DNA from: Salegentibacter_A chungangensis
Lineage (GTDB): Bacteria > Bacteroidota > Bacteroidia > Flavobacteriales > Flavobacteriaceae
Direction: 5' to 3'
DNA: 64,000 nt
NCBI RefSeq assembly: GCF_042678405.1
Contig: NZ_JBHTLI010000002.1
Coordinates: forward strand, 1-64,000
Position 1 is the first letter of the stretch; every line of letters begins with the position of its first letter. The position numbers and the translations under genes are program-made. The notes beneath the pieces are model-generated. The model ran no database searches and was not told where the DNA came from. It saw only the letters and a program-made list of their open reading frames with translations. Shown piece by piece: positions 63,115 to 64,000 of the stretch.

Positions 63115-64000
63115 TTAATTCAGGTAAAAGTTAAATTTTGCACCTTTGCCCGGCTCACTTTCAACCCAGATTTCTCCTTCGTGTTTTTCAATAATGCGCT
63201 TTACAATAGCCAAACCAATTCCGGTACCCTTATAACCGTCTCCTGCCAATCGTGAAAAAGATTCAAAGATTTTATCGTGATATTCAGAAGCAATGCCGAT
63301 ACCGTTATCCGCTATAAAAAAGACATTTTTTCCATTAACCTTCTCAGAACCTATTTTGATCTGTGGGGCTTCGATTTTTGCAGAATATTTAAGGGCATTG
63401 TTCATTAAATTAGACCATATCTGGAAGATCATTTTCTTATCTCCCTTAATAAAAGGCATATCCTCTTCCACCATAATCTCTGTCCTGGGATAATTCACCT
63501 TAACATTGAACAATTCAATGATTTCTGAAATTATGGTGTTAACTGAAATCTTCTGAGCCCTAAGCTCTCTGGAATTCATCTTCGAAAATGAAAGGATATC
63601 ATCTATTAAGTTTTCCAGCCTTCCGGTAAGACCAAGAATGGTATTTATCAAGTACTGTCCTTCTTTATTAAGGTTTGAAGCATAATCCTCCTGCAGAATT
63701 TCAGCATAGCCCTTGATCCCTCTTAAAGGAGCCTTCATATCGTGAGACATCCCGTAACCGAAAAGCTCCAGTTCCTTATTCGCATCTAACAGGCGTTCAT
63801 TAAGCTCGTGAATTTCGTTTCTTTGTTTTTCAACAATTATATGGCTGATATCTTCCCTTAGGCCTTTTGCAGCACTTAACTCATAACCCTTCCAGGATTC
63901 AGAAATCCCGGTTAACTTTTGAGACCACTTTTCAAAAGATTTCCTTGGGCTTAATCTTTTCTTTGCTTCGTTATAGGTAACTTTCTTTTCAGGATTACCA
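63115..64000 (-). CDS. Bacteriophytochrome-type histidine kinase (partial, cut by window edge)
   Basis: The frame is open to the edge of the window and codes at least 295 aa. The part nearest the edge (RLSPRKSFEKWSQKLTGISE, WKGYELSAAKGLREDI) matches the end of a phytochrome PHY domain. The kinase follows: H-box FGYGMSHDMKAPLRG, N-box NLMNNALKYS, G-boxes IADNGIGIA and GTGIGLAIV. The chromophore-binding part lies outside. The Met at 63750 is internal, not a start. With the heme oxygenase and receiver genes it forms a red-light sensing module. Confidence 0.85.
   Translation of the reverse strand, partial: GNPEKKVTYNEAKKRLSPRKSFEKWSQKLTGISESWKGYELSAAKGLREDISHIIVEKQRNEIHELNERLLDANKELELFGYGMSHDMKAPLRGIKGYAEILQEDYASNLNKEGQYLINTILGLTGRLENLIDDILSFSKMNSRELRAQKISVNTIISEIIELFNVKVNYPRTEIMVEEDMPFIKGDKKMIFQIWSNLMNNALKYSAKIEAPQIKIGSEKVNGKNVFFIADNGIGIASEYHDKIFESFSRLAGDGYKGTGIGLAIVKRIIEKHEGEIWVESEPGKGAKFNFYLN

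Noticed and set aside
1..64000. CRISPR array
   Set aside because: No regularly spaced identical repeats of 25-40 bp were seen; the repeats at the left edge are too far apart and degenerate.

Overview
The window looks like a chromosome segment of a marine-type Flavobacteriaceae (Bacteroidota), close in style to Gramella/Christiangramia. The evidence is internal: gldF and gldG of the gliding machinery, a type IX secretion C-terminal sorting domain, a DUF4294 protein, thrombospondin type 3 repeats in a secreted lipoprotein, and Bacteroidota promoters (TTG, about 19-22 bp, then TAnnTTTG or TAnnTTCG). No tRNA, rRNA or CRISPR array was seen.

Layout. 1-590 holds three degenerate copies of a GCGGGTGCAAATATACA-type repeat and no convincing gene. 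591-15084 is core genome: DUF4294 protein, M42 aminopeptidase, topoisomerase IB, acs, purC, PhoH-type ATPase, SAM hydroxide adenosyltransferase, small monooxygenase-like protein, gldFG, dnaN, DUF4870 protein and mnmE. 15065-34635 is a 19.6 kb integrative element inserted in the last codons of mnmE. It is bounded by a 19-bp direct repeat (ATTTCTGTATTGGGAAATA), and both copies keep the MnmE C-terminus and a stop codon. 34636-40100 carries an ABC/HlyD/TolC export operon with a TetR-type regulator; near its distal end a diverged copy of the element's right end suggests a second, older insertion at the same site. 40100-64000 is mostly core or accessory housekeeping: two membrane proteins, a 614-aa PLP enzyme, a thiol-redox pair (TlpA-like, DsbD), secreted proteins, an atypical response regulator, Fur and a CDF metal exporter, a methyltransferase, a cupredoxin, an M3 peptidase, a pseudouridine synthase, a TSP3 lipoprotein, and a light-sensing cluster of heme oxygenase, receiver protein and bacteriophytochrome kinase (cut by the window edge).

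The integrative element has a left half for integration and maintenance (zinc-ribbon/HTH excisionase-like protein, tyrosine integrase, HTH and zinc-ribbon proteins, DUF3987 protein, toprim/primase-like protein, an inverted array of 7-bp repeats). This recalls the NBU-type mobilizable elements of Bacteroidota, but no relaxase is visible. The right half is a defence island: an XRE regulator with a palindrome at its own promoter, hsdM, hsdS, an Abi_2 (AbiD/F) HEPN protein preceded by a probable structured non-coding RNA, hsdR, a YgjP-like metallopeptidase, and on the opposite strand a large STAND-type NTPase with a nuclease-like N-terminus. The STAND gene is split by a 10-bp tandem duplication; removing one unit restores a single reading frame of about 1266 codons.

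The best candidates for something new are the Abi_2 gene with its putative RNA partner inside a type I restriction operon, the slippage-interrupted STAND gene beside it, and the tandem att-like sites downstream of mnmE. All functional statements rest on sequence motifs read by eye; no database search or folding program was run.
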